A stretch of 64,000 nucleotides of DNA, from positions 3,658,001 through 3,722,000 of the forward strand of contig NC_092650.1 in assembly GCF_032118995.1 (NCBI RefSeq). Reading direction: 5' to 3'. The notes below the pieces were generated by a model. That model had not been told where the DNA came from. It saw nothing but the letters and a program-made list of their open reading frames with translations, and ran no database searches. Of this stretch, positions 1-13,400 are shown one piece after another. Positions within the stretch are counted from its first letter, which is position 1. Every line of letters begins with the position of its first letter. The translations under genes were made by a program, and so were the position numbers. Source of the stretch: Asterias amurensis (lineage: Eukaryota > Echinodermata > Asteroidea > Forcipulatida > Asteriidae).

Positions 1-840
1 AGAAAATCAAACTTAAACAAATATTTTCAATTTGAAAATTTCTGCCATATTAGATCAGATTGCATGTTTACTTATATTCTTGTTAACTTGACAGTGTAAC
101 TTCAAGCTTTGTACAGCTTTAATGTGTACATCATGTAAATATTTCTTAGTATTATTATCACACAATTTACAACACAATAGACTCTTTGCTTATATTAATT
201 CCATTGGCTTATAATAATGAATTTGTTTTCTTCTTGAGTATTTATTAACAGTTGTATCCGGGAGTTTACTAGTTGTTAGCTACTTCCTCTGGATATTTTT
301 ACATACTCAGTCTACAAAGTAAGACGGTCTAACTGTCGGAAATTGCGTTGACTTTGTGAAACTAGAAATTACACAATTGAATGTTTACTTTTTAGTAATT
401 AGTTGCAAAAAAGCTTGCACACAAAATCTCAGTGTGTGTGCTCATACGATGTTTTGAATTATTAATTGAATGTCATTTTCGGTCAAATAGAAAAATAAAA
501 ACTTGTTTTGTTTGAGTTAGACTTGTGGACAAGTCGTTAATGGTCCCACGCGATGAGATAGTCGGGTTGTGGCGGTGCTCTCGCGAGATCACTGCTCTCG
601 CGCGAATTGCTGGTTGCCCGACTTCTCACCAGCAGTTCATGATCTCACAAGCACCGCCACAACTCGACTATCTCACCACATGGAACCATTAACGCCTTGT
701 CCACAAGTCTATGTTTGAGTAGGTTTTCAATTTTTTTAATGTGGACTGTAAAACCGTTCGAGAAAATATTGTTTCTTCACCATAGGTTTTTGTTTAGTTT
801 GTAAATAAACATAATAAAGCTTTTAAGTTTTAATCATCTG
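1..840. other. Intergenic AT-rich DNA, possible 3' end of an upstream gene
   Basis: No supportable coding region is seen. Two AATAAA hexamers (804-809 and 813-818) followed by a T/G-rich stretch around 845-865 would fit a polyadenylation site of a plus-strand gene lying to the left. Apart from the MITE at 518-711 nothing else is recognisable. The gene assignment is inference only. Confidence 0.3.
509..720. mobile_element. Mutator-like MITE with 9-bp target site duplication
   Basis: Bases 518-711 form a 194-bp element with terminal inverted repeats of about 75 bp beginning TAGACTTGTGGACAAG; the repeats agree apart from a few substitutions. The same 9-mer TGTTTGAGT stands on both sides (509-517 and 712-720), which is a target site duplication. 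A 9-bp duplication together with long inverted repeats is typical of Mutator-type elements. There is no coding capacity, so it is a non-autonomous derivative. Confidence 0.75.
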
Positions 841-1486
841 TGAAACTGTGTTGTCACTTTGTTTTATTTCTTGAGTACAACTAATGAAGTTCTTGAATAG
901 GGACGTTGCAGAAGTGAAGGGCGCTAATTTTGAAAGAGGCAATAAAGGGGATTTAGTTTGTCAGTTAATGTTGCTGTAACCATAAGCTACAAACGAAGCT
1001 ACAAACTTAAACTGGGAAATTATAGCCCCACCCCCTCCTTCGCCCTGGTCCGGCCCGGCCAACCCCACTTTCTTGCCCCTTTGTTCAAATCAGATTCTAA
1101 TTGTTCCTCCATGTTCGATGTCAATTAATTATAGCATTTGGGCAGGATATCAAGTTCTACATTGTAGGTTTTGTTCGGTGCATATTCACTGCAAGCATAG
1201 AGTAAGGACTGCAAGCCTGTGTAGTTTAAAATTCTTCCAGCAACCCCCCTTTTTTTCATGTGGCTCACTCCTTCTACCCCGCCCCTTCTAGTTTAGCAAC
1301 ACAATTTCCTAAACCATTCCTTGTGCTTCAGTGATCGAAGTCCTGTGCGACAAAATTTCCCAGCTCTACCGGATTTGCAGAGTTCAGTGGTCCCCCTAAC
1401 CATTCAATGCCTGATTATGCACGTTCAACTCGACGGGCTACCAGCGATTTAGTATACATTGGCGAGTGTGACACAAGTCGGAGAAG
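841..1486 (+). promoter_or_regulatory. Upstream region and probable 5' UTR of VPS35
   Basis: This stretch precedes the VPS35 start codon. It has C-rich patches at 1025-1075 and 1240-1285 but no convincing TATA box. Because exon 1 contributes only the ATG, the 5' UTR must lie immediately upstream of 1487; its left limit cannot be read from sequence. Promoter status is inferred from position. Confidence 0.35.
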
Positions 1487-4400
1487 ATGGTTCGTAAATT
1501 TTCTGTTGATATTGTTTTAAAATTAACTCTTTTGGGGGTGTTCGGCTTTAATGGAAATGTTCTTAATTCGGCTGGGTACTACTGTAACTAGTATGTATGA
1601 TGTCAGTTAATTAAAAACCCATTTCGCGTATGGGAATAGTACTTGGGTGCTGGTATTTCATGTGGGTTGATGGAGCACCGCTTGTTAAAAATGCACTCGG
1701 TCAGTTGACGAGAAGCGAAGGGGGTGGGGATGTGTTCAGCAGTAGCTTGACTAACTCGACCTGCTAGAAGAGAATTATGTTTATGTTACCTTTGCGCTGT
1801 AAACTAGCTGTACCAAATACTTCCTACAACACTTAAAGAGATCCTAGTCATTATTTTGAGCAGAAGATTGTTTAGGTCACTCATTCAATTCAATTCTAGC
1901 TAGCTAGTTAGTATAATTAATAATCAAACCATTTTTTGTGTGTGATTTACTACAATCGACAATTTACAAACACAAAAACAGCAATCCAATCCAGTGGCTT
2001 TGTCCATGAGTAGACTTATTTCTGACCAGGGAGTGACCATATTTTTTATAACCGTAATTTGCCGAATTGGGACGCTCCAAAATATCCTCAACATTGCATC
2101 CCTCAGCATATTGTGTTTTGTACAATATGGACACAAATGCAAGATGGATAAATCTGTATTTCTGATCAGACTTCCTTTTTAAAATTTAATACAGGCTAAA
2201 GGCCCAATCACACAGGCCTCGATAACGATAACGAAAACGAGAATGTTAACAATGCACGCCCTCCATTGGTTGAATGAGTGTGGGTTTTCATTATTGATGC
2301 AGTGTGACTTGGCCTTGACTGCGGTAATTAACAAAAATTATGGGTAACTTTCCGTACGGCGCCACCACTTTTTCACTAATTTTTACAAAAAGGGGATATC
2401 TCTTTGAGGTAAATTAGCTACTGTATTATTTCATATCGAATTATGGAAAAACTTTGCTTATGCCACCACTTTTTCACTCATTTTTACAAAGAGGAATATC
2501 TCATTTTGAATAAATCAGATTCTATTTTATTTCACAACGGATGAAAAAGTGGTAGCAGGATATGGAAACTTTTCTTATTTATGTTTCAAAGTGTCAGCAG
2601 TACTGATGTTGGTAGGCCTTATCCAAGTTGGCAGCTTCTGCTGCAGCTATGGCTGTTCCTACATGTATATGTTGGGACCGATCGCGCCCAACATATATAA
2701 GGAAGTTGCTATGGGCGCCCTTAACTTCTGTAGCCGTAGCCTCCATTAGACCTGGCCTAAATTTTCATTGATGTTTTATTACAGCCTCAAACAGCGCAAT
2801 CTCCCCAAGATGATCAGGAGAAGCTTCTTGATGAGGCTCAACATGTCGTCAAGATGCAGTCCTTCCAGATGAAAAGATGCCTGGTGAGATTCTTTATAAA
2901 ACCATGTAACTTAAAATCAAACAAGGGTTCAATTTCATGAAGCTTGTAAGTAAAGTAAAAATGCTAAGCTCCGAGAACAGGGCCCACTTTCATTGCTCTG
3001 CTTACGGCCAACACATTCACCACTCTCAGCTAACTGTGCAAGTGCCAACTTTCTGTGGTTGCTGTGTAAGCAAAGAATGCTTAGTGATGTGGAGTACGAA
3101 TTTTGAGCAGTTTGGCGTATGCTCTCCAGTAAGTTGAGAAAGTTAGAAGAATGTTCTAAAAGTTTGCCGGTAAACAGGGATAATAATGTTGTAAACTGCC
3201 TTGATCTCGCTATGGTCACTACGTTCGAACCAGTTATTACTATTATTTTGTTTGCTTGTTAGTATTCTCTCAAGGGTTGAGACCTCAGGACAAGTTAGCT
3301 TTCCTTTTACGTGTCGCCAACTTTCCATTCACATCATTTGTAGTTTTACTTGTCTCAATCGACAGTCATAGATTGATTGATCTTGATTTCTTTATACAGG
3401 ACAAAGGCAAGTTGATGGATGGTCTGAAGCATGCATCCAACATGCTGGGAGAGCTACGCACCTCCATGCTGTCTCCAAAAAGCTATTATGAGCTTTGTAT
3501 CCTTGTTAACAATTATTTTGTCAGCAGCCAACTTTATTTGGGAGCGTCTTTAAAGTCACATGATGTCCCCTTTAAGAAATTTTGACAAACTCTGTGGCAG
3601 TGGGATTAAGATTATACCATTTGTCTGTTAACCAGTTAATTTTGATTTGTTAAGCAGTATGTTAACCTTAACCAGTTTAACCTTAACTTGAACCATTCTA
3701 TAAACCTTTAACCATTCTGTTAACCTGAACCGTTCTGTTAACCTGAACCATTCTGTTAACCTGAACCATTCTGTTAACCTTAACCAGTATGTTAACCTTA
3801 ACTATTCTGTTTACCTTAACAAGTCTGCTAACCTGAACCATTATGTTGACTTTAACTATTCTGCTCACCTGAACCATTCTGTTAACATTAACCAGTCTGT
3901 TTTAACATGGACCAGTCTGTTAACCTGAACCATTCTGTTATTACCTGAACATTCTGTTAATCTTGACCAGTATGTTAAAGTCACCTGGAAGTGGTATTTT
4001 TTCAAAATAAAGCTTTTGTCACTAATATATGTGTTTTGATGAGTTGAAAGTGAATAAACAGTTAACTAAGGTTTTAAAAAACCAGTTCTTATGTTATTTA
4101 CAAATTTAAGAGTAGACCCGACCCGAGAGGGCGCTGTTCGTGACATCAATCGAGGCAGACTTTGCCTGTATTGCGTAGAGTAAACACAATTGTAAAGTAC
4201 ATGTACGGACCAAGTCGTGAGTTTAAAAAAAAATTTGTTTTTTCCGGCAATGCCGACCAGGTGTATTGCTGCTGAATGCAGAAAAACACTTTTTGAAATG
4301 TACCAACTCACGACTTGGACATACATGTACTTTGCACGTGTGTTTACTATACGCACTGCAGGCAAAGTCTGCCTCGATTGACGTCACAAAAGGGGTAGGC

Positions 4401-7400
4401 GTAGTCAGCCCCCCAAACAACTTTAAATCGTGACAAACAATTACTAAAAAAATTGTTTTATTGTTTGTAAGCATATACTCTTATGTTTGAAAGAAAAAAA
4501 TTCTATTTCCAGGTGACTTTAATGTTAACCTTAACCATAATGTCACAGATATGCAGGTCTGTGATGAGCTTAGATACTTGGAGCAGTATCTACTCGATGA
4601 ATACCAGAAAGGCCATCGTATATCTGACCTCTACGAACTGGTACAGTACGCCGGAAACATAGTACCAAGGCTGTGAGTGTTATACGCACTATTTATAACT
4701 TTGGTTATAATCCCGATTAAGTTATTGCTATTAGCCCAAGTACATTCTACGCCGTGTTCTTCACGTTCTTCCTCATGCAACCTTCTCTTCCAGCATCAAA
4801 CAGAACCCCCAGCAGGGTGGATATGTGTGCATTACAAGTCTTATTATTAGTATTATTATTTATTAGTAAAGCAGGAGACCAAGCCTTCTCCAATGTGGGC
4901 CCGGAACTCACTACCAGATAGCTGCAGAAATGCAAACTCACTTGACTCATTCAAGAAATTGTTTGAAGACTCACTTGTTTCGTCGACAGTGATTTGATTT
5001 GTTCTGGGCCATCTTTGATATTGATTTGATCTGTGCTGGAGACATCCAAGTGCTTGCATCCTATGAAAAAGGCACTCTAAATGCCCGCTTGTCACTATTA
5101 TTATTATTATTATTATTATTAAAGGAACGTTACAGAATTGGTAAGATACAAAAATCGCGTAGATCACAGATTTACATAAAACTTACACTGTCTAATGATG
5201 ATGATAGTAGAAAACATCCCTTGAAACATTTTTGTCTGAAATGTCATATTTGATGAGAAATAAATAATCTAACTTCGCGTTTGGAGGATATTGCTCAGTG
5301 AGCGTTGTATTCATTTCTATTTTGGCATCGATGCAATGCAAAATTTGTAATCGGTCTTTTTTTTTGTACAGATACCTGCTCATCACTGTAGGGATTGTTT
5401 ACATCAAGACCAGCCAGCACTCGCGTAAAGACATCATGAAGGACCTGGTGGAGATGTGCCGTGGAGTTCAACATCCACTGCGAGGATTGTTCCTCAGGAA
5501 CTACCTTCTACAATGCACACGGAATATCTTGCCTGATGGTACCAAAGAAGAGAAGTAAGAATACACTTCATCAATATTCAGCTTTATTATCACATCACTA
5601 TTTTTATAATAGTGTACATTTATAACGCGCAATGTCTGTCGTGTCTGGTGCTAAAATTTCAAATTTAGTGGAGCTTGTTGAGAATGAATTTATGAGACCA
5701 AAATACAAGTCATTGTAAGGCTATGTGAGGTGGCCCATATTGCTGCCAGTCCAGCCAGAACACCAGGGCAAACCCCTGCGATAAGTGTATCTGGTATCTC
5801 GCCTTGCAAATATAAAAAAAAAAAACAAGAAAACGGGCCGAGTACAGAGCCCTGTGGCACTGAACAAACCTGTAACCAGTTTGAAGTAAAGCCTTTGTAA
5901 ACAACTCATTGCAGGCAGTTTGTTTCTAACAACTCAATCCAGTCAAAAGCAGCACCCTTTGTATTGTAGCAAAGTTGGTGTTTACTGTGATTTATGACGA
6001 GTACAATGATAAATGAATAATATTCTATTAAATTTTCTTCAAACCATCAGTGAGAATGACTCGGGCACAGTTGAAGACTCTATAGATTTCATCCTGCTGA
6101 ACTTTGGAGAGATGAACAAACTGTGGGTTCGAATCCAGCACCAGGGACACTCGAGGGAGCGAGAGCGGAGAGAGAAGGAACGGAAGGAATTGCGGATCCT
6201 CGTCGGCACCAATTTAGTCCGTATCAGTCAACTAGAGAATGTAGACATGAACAGATACCTTAAGGTACGTGGTTTGATCACCATTAAATATATGTTTATC
6301 TAACCCTCCCCTTGCTCAGCCGGATTTGTTGACACAATAATTTCAGCTTAAGCAGCTCTACGAAACTGTTCCAAGTATTTCTGGTCCAGTGAAAATTTTA
6401 AGCAAGCTCGGTGGTCTTTTGGTATGACAGCTAAAAAGGTCATGGCTTTGAATCTCACCCGAATAATGTGCCTGTGGATTTTTTTCTCTTTTCCACAGGA
6501 CTCTGGTAAAGTATACAGTGCTCAACAAAATAAGAGTTATGCACAGATTTATACATTTAAAACATATTAAAGTCGCTAAAATCATTTGCAAAAACAGGGT
6601 TCTTGAACTCATGGGCAATTACTTTAAGGTGTGTAACTGTGTAATAGACCCTTATCATGCTACCAACATCTTGGTCATGTTCCTTGTATCCCCTTTCAGC
6701 AATGAATATAAAAACATTCATTGCATAAATAGAACCAGACTATTTCTCCTGCCAGTCTTGGTTTGGTTATATTGATCTAAATAGTAGAAATCAAGATCAC
6801 CGCACCATGATAACAGTCTATTGACCGATCCGGCCTGTCAATCAAACTGCGTGTCACCCATTTAACCAATCACAGCAATGATTGTGGTCGCACAAACTCG
6901 GTCATGCGTGCGTGTATATTTGGCACACGCGGCAGAGTCGTGCAGAATGTCATTGGGAGTGCTTGTACACGTGTCTTGCTCACGTGCGCGGTGGGCGGAG
7001 CTTAGTGGAAAGCCGGAACGGTCCATTGCCCCTCTGATATAGTGTACATGTACCTCAGTGCTTGCCACAATTGTTTGAAATTAACCCTATCTCAGGATGA
7101 TGATATTATGTGTATTTTTTCTGTGCTTCGTTTGACTTTACAGACAGTTCTTCCTGATATCTTAGAGCAGTGTGTGAGTTGTAGAGACAGCATTGCCCAG
7201 GAGTATCTGATGGAGTGTATTATTCAGGTTGGTCAGCTCCTTAGTTTATATCCTTCATCTTTCTATGGGTGCGTTTGTTTAGCTTCCCTAGGGCCACCCC
7301 GGTCTGCTACCGGTACGTCCAAATAGCTTTGACGTCATTACGGGGGCTCACCTGGGTCAGCCCCTGCTTGTGGAGTAGGTCACTTGGGGGTGACCGGGGG

Positions 7401-10400
7401 TGCATGGCGTCACCACGAGAGGGCGAAGTGTGATCGTTCGATTAGCTCTTGTCAGTGGCTCACTCGTGTGAGCACCGCGGGGTCGACCCAGGGAAGCTTA
7501 TCGAAGCTTAACTGACCCTAGACCCTTGAGAAAATAAAGGGTGCGTTTGATTAGGCTGGTCCCCTGTCCTTATCTGCAAGGATACAGGTGTTGGCTTATA
7601 TAAATACATGTGTACATGTATATCAGATTTAACTGCGAATCTCTGGAACCATGAAGGCCTTGTGAAATGATGCGAGGTCAAAGGTGATTATGTACATGGG
7701 CTGAACAGCAGATCTCTGGCGTAGTTCACGAGTCTCGAATTGTGGCGTCAGATGTTCAGGCTAGGGTTCAATTAGCTTAACCGGGTCGATCCAGGTCTGA
7801 CCCCAGTGCATTCGAGTAGCTTTGACGTCAAATTTCAACTTGTTTAGGTATTATTTTGTTTAATTTTGTGTATGCTTTTTTATAATATTTTAGCTCTTCA
7901 TTTCAATTATGTTTCAAACATTTAATTTAAATGTCGGTATACATTTTGAGCTACAATCCCTGCAGTCTTGTGGATCCCTTTGGCCCAATTGTAAAAACAA
8001 TGAAGAAACCATTATTTTTAAGCTTTTTCTTTGGCCTTCTCAATTTGATACAGGTGTTTCCAGATGAGTTCCATCTTCAGACCCTGAGCCCATTTCTGAA
8101 GGGATGTGCCGAACTCAATAACAGCGTCAACGTCAAGAATATTATCATCGCACTCATCGATAGGTAAGAGTCCTTGTGCTATCATTCCATCTTCACCTGG
8201 TCCCCTGTACAGAGTCATGAGTTTTATTGATAATCTTCACCTGGTCCCCTGTACAGAGTCATGAGATTCATTGCTAATAGCTGGAAGTGAACAGCCATTT
8301 TTTTTTTTGCCCCACCCGAAAATTCCTGGTCATATTGAATATTGCAGTATTTTGGCGATGGTGAACTGTGGATCCCAAAATAAAAAAACTTAAAAAAAAC
8401 TCTTAGTGTACTTGAGAGAAGAGGCATATGCACAGTGATAATGGCTTATTACTTGGCAGATAATGTTAGGGATGGAGCCAACATCACCTATAACTGTCTA
8501 AGATATTGTACATCATAGTTGAGACAGATTACTGCTCTTTGATCTTCTAGCACCTTATTGGTGGATACGTTGGCGACATAATAATAATAATTTGGGGGGC
8601 TAATCATCCTTACTCGCAGCTAAGAGCTGAATTGCGAAGGACGCGGCTACAACGTGTTCGAGAAGCAGGCATGCAAGGGCACCTTTGGCTGCCTGCCACA
8701 TCAACCCATTATGACCACGGAGCACAGCCAAGATTGAAAGTGTTTGATTTTTCCCGAGGTAGGAAAACTGGATGGTCTGGAAAACCCTCGTGGCACAGCA
8801 GAGAACCAACACACAACTCAACTCACTTATGGCCCTGGCCGGGTATCGAACCTGGGTCACCTTGGTGAGAGGCGAGTGCTTTACGCACAAACCAACCATG
8901 CCACCCATAATACATAAGACTGTATTATTATTATTAGGGCCTCAAGGCTTTGGTTTGGTTGAACCTGCAAGTATTTTGTGGTGAAACCAATTTTAAACAG
9001 GTTTGCATAGGTTTGCATATTTATGAGTTTGTAATTCCTTGTTTTTTGGGTTTTATTTTTCCTTGTTGCAGGTTGGCCTTGTTTGCCTGTAGAGATGACA
9101 GTGCTGGCATTCCCTCAGAACTCAAACTATTTGACATCTTCTCAGAACAGATTTCTGCTATTATACAGGTAAATATAACAGGAGAAATGATCAAAACTTT
9201 GAACATTTTGTCTTGTTTATAATTGAAATTTTCTTTGAAAGATCTTGGTATTCAATCTTCCCTCAGGACTTTCTGATTTGGCTGCTATTTCCCACCTACC
9301 TGCCTACCTACAAATGTGGCTTTTATAAATCCTTGTTGTTACCTGTACCTTTAAAAGTAGGGTCATACTTTCATAATGACCCTGATGTATCCTGGTATAA
9401 ATGTGTGTAATGACAGTAAGCATGCAAAATTTCCTACGTATGAAGTTCCCCCGGTGATTAGAAATCAGTAAAACTGCAAAATTTCCTATGTATGAAGTTC
9501 CCCCGGTGATTAGAAATCAGTAAAAACAGCTCGAAAAAATGATCACGTCGAAGGTGACTTTTAGAGAAACAAATTTCTGTGGTGTTCAGTTGTTAAACTG
9601 TTGCCAGAGATGCGGTTGGTACTCGCTGTTACCTCACTAACAAACAATGGATTCAATGTGTCAGTGTTTTTTCCTGTTTCATCATCAAGTAGACATTGTG
9701 TTCACCTGAAACGTTCACAGGTGACTTTCTTGATAATATTACCTATAAATCCGCATTACGTTGACAAAATCCAACCGAGGATCTGATCTTTGAAACTTTC
9801 AGGCCCGACCTGACATGCCGACAGAAGATGTTGTGGAGTTACAAGTGTCCCTCATTAACCTTGCCCTGAAGTGCTACGAAGACAGAGTCGACTACATCGA
9901 TAAGGTGCTCAACACAACGGTAGAGATTTTCAAGAAGCTTGGCATCGAACAGTAAGTTCACAAACATTCCTCAGGGCTCAACCACTGAATCTTTGTCGGT
10001 TGAAAACAGTCACATTAGGATCCATTCCACCCTAAGCCCATATCCATCTACGTAAGCTTAGAAATCCAGTTTGTAATTAAGATCATGCTTATTTGCAGGC
10101 CTTATACTTCACGGAGGCAGCAAAGGCGATTGCCTGCATGCCCCCTGGTCATTGCCTTGGTGCCCTTGAAATGCTCCAGTAGAAATTTACAATTTCCTCA
10201 CAGGGTGCCCTTTACCAAGGAGAAAATGCCTTGGTGCCCTTGCCCTTTCAAAAACGAAGCATACATGCCTGTGTTAGTCCAAGGCATAGATCTTAGAAAT
10301 GTTCAATTTGTTTCATTCTTTTTTTTTAAAAGATAAGCAGGAAAGAATGCTTGTTTAATATGTGCTTCACTGGGGTTTTGAGTGTCAGCAGTTGTTTTGT

Positions 10401-13400
10401 TTTTAAAGCATAAATCTCAGTCAACTTTGTTTCGACTCACCCTGTATATATTTGGTTTTCTTTCAACAGTGGGTCGCTAGCACACTCCAGCCCTGTCGCC
10501 AAGGAGCTGACCCGCATGCTGAAGATCCCCGTGGACACCTACAACAACATCCTCACCCTCCTCAAGCTAGAGTACTTTGCCCCTCTCTTTGAGTACCTGG
10601 ACTATACGGGACGCAAGAACATGAGCCTCCACGTTGTGAACAGCGCGTTAGATAACGGGAATCGGGTCCTACTAGCCGACCAAGCTGACATCATCCTCGG
10701 GATGGTTGCACCACTCGTCAAGGATCAAGCTGATCAACCAGAAGAGGTAAGAGCATCAAAATTAAGCTAAGAAACCCCCCAATTCTTCCTTGTTTTCAAA
10801 ATTGTTTTCTGATTATTTTTTTTTTAAATGAAAGTAAGTAAGATTATTAGGATGTAGCCAAAAGTGGTTGGACACCTTTGGTAATTTCCAAATCCCAGTA
10901 TCCTCACTTGGTGTATCCCAACATATGCTTAAAATAACAAGCCTGTTAGAACTTGGACTGAATTGGTCATTGAAGTTGCAAGAAAACAATGAGGAAAAAA
11001 AACCCACTATTTGTGTGCTTTCAGTTACATTAACAAAAGGCTTCAGGCCTGAAGTCGTTTAATATTTGAGTGAGAAATTAACTCTTTCTCAAACACAACG
11101 TTTACTTTAGAGGGATCCTACATTTTAGCAATATTAGGTTTTTTTGTAGAACCAATAAATGAAAATATGTACATCTGTATTAAACACTAACGTTTTAAAC
11201 GTTTGCTAAATTTAAACAAGATCCACAAGAAAAAGGATGAATATAACTCAGTTTTTAACTAAACTGCATTAAAGGAACACGTTGCCTTGAATCGGACGAG
11301 TTGGTCAAAACAAAAGCGTTTGTAACCGTTTTTTATAAAATGCATATGGTTGGAAAGATGTTTTAAAAGTAGAATACAATGATCCACACAAGTTTGCCTC
11401 GAAATTGCGTGGTTTTCCTTCTACTGTGCGAACTAACATGGTCGGCCATTTATGGGAGTCAAAATTTTGACCCCCATAAATGGCCGACGTGTTAGTTGAC
11501 GAGGTAAAAGGAAAACCACGCAATTTCGAGGCATGTTTGTGTGGATCATTGTATTCTACTTTTACAACATCTTTCTACCCATATGCATTTTATAAAAAAC
11601 GGTTACAAACGCTTTTCAAAGACCAACTCGACCGATCCAAGGCAACGTGTTCCTTTAATTATTGTGGTTTATTTTGTTAAATCAGAGGTAATTGTTAAGA
11701 AATAAAGAGCAGTTTTGTTTTAAACTCTGATTAAAAAAAAAAAAAGTAGTGCACCACTGACATTGTATGAAAATCACACAGAATCATACAGAAAGTTCTC
11801 TAAGGCCAAGTAAAAAAAATACCAGTTGATCGTCTGGGTTTTTCAAAAAGAGGAGGATGAGGGTCTTTTTATTTCTTCCAAAGGTGGCCACCAAGCATTT
11901 TAATTCAAACTGGCCAACAATTCAAAGTCACCACTTATAGTTACAAGTTCTTAAAAGATTATCCAGTTAATCTAAACAGAAAAAATTGTCTGTTTGACAA
12001 AAAAAATGTAAAATAAAAATAGTTAAAAAAAGGATGCCGCATGCGGCCTCAAAAAAGGATTAGGGAGGGGACGATCAACTTGTTTTTTTTTTTTATTTGG
12101 CCTAATACAATGTAGCGGTAACACCGCATAGGGGCTATTTCGGACCAAACAAACCCAGCACTAACATAGTAGTGGCACCCCTGCTATTGCCTTGGGTCTC
12201 CCTCTGACCAGTCAGCTGTCACTCAACCTTCACTTCCAGCCACCTGCCACTAGCTGTCAATATCCCCTTTATAGAGCCCCTGGGGGATAGACTCCCATTA
12301 CTTGTCATTTACCTCTACTGGATATAGACCCAATCTAATGTTATGGGCTACTCAGACAGGCTCCAGCTGGCATCACTGAGGGGGTTTGGTGGTATAACCT
12401 CAATAGGCTGGGTGACTGGGTAAAAGGTTATGGTGTACATAGTGCATGTGTACTTCACTGTACATGTGCATGTGTGTACAAGAATATGTAATGTAAAACC
12501 ATGGTAATATAATGTCCTTGATCTACTGTAGGCATAGTACATGTACATGTATGTACTTCCCTTGCACTGCAATAGATATAAAGGCATGGGGGTAGGAATC
12601 GGCTCGAAGACAAAGTATGCCTTTGGTTTTTGGAACTGTTTGATTGTTTTAACCCTATACAAATAATATAGGATTACTCATTGTTGTAATGGGACCAAAA
12701 ACAGTGGACATGTGATTTTTTTTCTAATAATTTATCATACTCATATTGATTTGTTTATTATTATTACTATTTGATTTTGGCGCTTTATAAATTTTCTTTT
12801 GATTGATTGATTGAGTATAATCTTATAGTTTACAGTGTTTGCTATTTAATTGTTCTATCTGAAAGTGTGTGATTTCATATGTTCTGGGAAAAGTAAAGTA
12901 AATCAGACACCAAAATGAGGAATAGACAGTCCATGTTGTGTTCAAACCTGTTGTTTTGTGTATATCTGGGAGATACTGGGCCTAGAATTGTTCAGGAAAT
13001 ATCACATTCACCAATTGTGTTCCCTTTTTTATTCTTGCAGGAAGATGCTGATGATTTTGCTGAGGAGCAAGGTTTGATGGGAAGGTTCGTCAACTTACTA
13101 CAGGCAGAAACGGCCGACCAGCAAGCCATGGTCAGTATAGGATGTACATGTAGATCAATCAGGCCTTGAGCTTAATTATTTATATGTTTTTTAAATAGCC
13201 CACCAGGCTAGTAAACTTGTGCATTTTACTTGCCCCCGGGAACTTCAAGTAGCCCAGGGCCCAATTTCATAGAGCTGCTAAGCACACAAATTTGCTTAGC
13301 ATGAAATTTCTTCCTTGGTTAAAACAGGATTACCAACCAAATTTCCACGTGATTTTCAGGATAAGCAAACAACAGCTTATTACCAGTAACAAGCAATATG

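Noticed and set aside
6780-7035. GC-richer patch with CACGTG motifs in VPS35 intron 6
   Set aside because: Considered as an alternative promoter or MITE, but no paired ends or conserved element could be shown.
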